64,000 nucleotides of DNA from NCBI GenBank assembly GCA_947597925.1, contig CANQFA010000001.1:1-64000 (forward strand). The letters run 5' to 3'. The stretch's first letter is position 1; each line of letters begins with the position of its first letter. The position numbers and the translations under genes are program-made. Below the pieces are notes generated by a model, which saw nothing but the letters and a program-made list of their open reading frames with translations, ran no database searches and was not told the DNA's origin. The DNA is from an uncultured Clostridia bacterium (GTDB lineage Bacteria; Bacillota; Clostridia; Christensenellales; Borkfalkiaceae). This document shows positions 63,882-64,000 of this stretch, piece after piece.

Positions 63882-64000
63882 CGGACCTTCCCGTACAATT
63901 TACAGAGAGAATGAAGGAGAGGCTGGGAGAAGATTTCTCGGCCTTTTCGGCATCTTATGCGCGTCCGCCTCTGCGCGGGCTCAGGGTCAACCCGCTCAAG
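63878..64000 (+). CDS. NOL1/NOP2/Sun-type rRNA methyltransferase, N-terminus (partial)
   Basis: Only the first 41 residues are in the window. MTDLPVQFTERMKERLGEDF followed by SAFSASYARPPLRGLRVNPLK is the standard start of RsmF/RsmB-like 16S rRNA m5C methyltransferases (LP..F..RM..LG..F, GLRVNPLK). The catalytic part lies to the right. ATG 63878 overlaps the TGA of the exonuclease gene, so it is translationally coupled. Confidence 0.85.
   Translation, partial: MTDLPVQFTERMKERLGEDFSAFSASYARPPLRGLRVNPLK

Overview
The window looks like a chromosomal segment from an uncultured, moderately GC-rich member of the Bacillota (class Clostridia), probably a spore former. The reasons are a Firmicutes-type 16S rRNA 5' end, a YyaC-type spore protein, a PdaB-like deacetylase, ParB with parS sites, GTP-dependent PEPCK, strong GGAGG ribosome sites, and many TTGACA-17-TATAAT promoters. 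I cannot fix the species. Gene content and one-sided gene orientation place the replication origin inside the window, at about 14.1-14.45 kb.

Layout. 0-0.57 kb: the 5' end of a 16S rRNA gene running left, with two tandem promoters. 0.57-3.4 kb: an accessory island with a tyrosine recombinase, a 125-bp promoter segment flanked by inverted recombinase-type sites, a lone type IV pilin-like gene, a hairpin-rich 3' region and REP-like repeats. 3.4-14.1 kb: the left side of the origin, mostly minus strand (DUF2156-GNAT, parB, ftsH, two parS sites, cvpA, jag, yidC, yidD, rnpA, rpmH, dnaN). 14.1-14.45 kb: oriC, with an AT-rich stretch, six DnaA-trio triplets and about 13 TTTCCACA-like boxes, but no adjacent dnaA. 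14.48-32.98 kb: mostly plus-strand housekeeping genes (rsmG, PEPCK, cysE-cysS, a short alaS, rplM-rpsI, comFC, deacetylase, SSB-like, plsC) and some lineage-specific proteins. 33.1-38.0 kb: a minus-strand block (glycosyltransferase, glyS, D-lactate dehydrogenase, PAP2 phosphatase). 38.1-49.3 kb: glnS, membrane proteins, two tandem small winged-helix/TM-like proteins, uvrB, a nucleotidase, uvrA, an aminotransferase and an RpiR regulator. 49.5-53.85 kb: a GH31 glycosidase, a Big2 lipoprotein and a secreted glycerophosphodiesterase. 53.9-58.8 kb: a compact large-serine-recombinase element carrying an AbiE toxin-antitoxin pair, inserted into a terminator hairpin. 58.86-64 kb: a P-type ATPase, serS, an exonuclease-BRCT protein and the start of an rRNA methyltransferase.

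The two most interesting systems are (1) a probable phase-variable (invertible) promoter driving a type IV pilin-like gene, with its likely recombinase next door, and (2) an oriC with a textbook DnaA-trio array but divergent DnaA boxes, no dnaA beside it, and a parB without parA. Secondary oddities are the AbiE element inside a terminator, a YidC with a large inserted outer-face domain, an alanyl-tRNA synthetase lacking its C-terminal domain, and a DUF2156 gene whose start codon directly follows a terminator.

All promoter, terminator and motif calls were made by eye. No database search or folding calculation was run.
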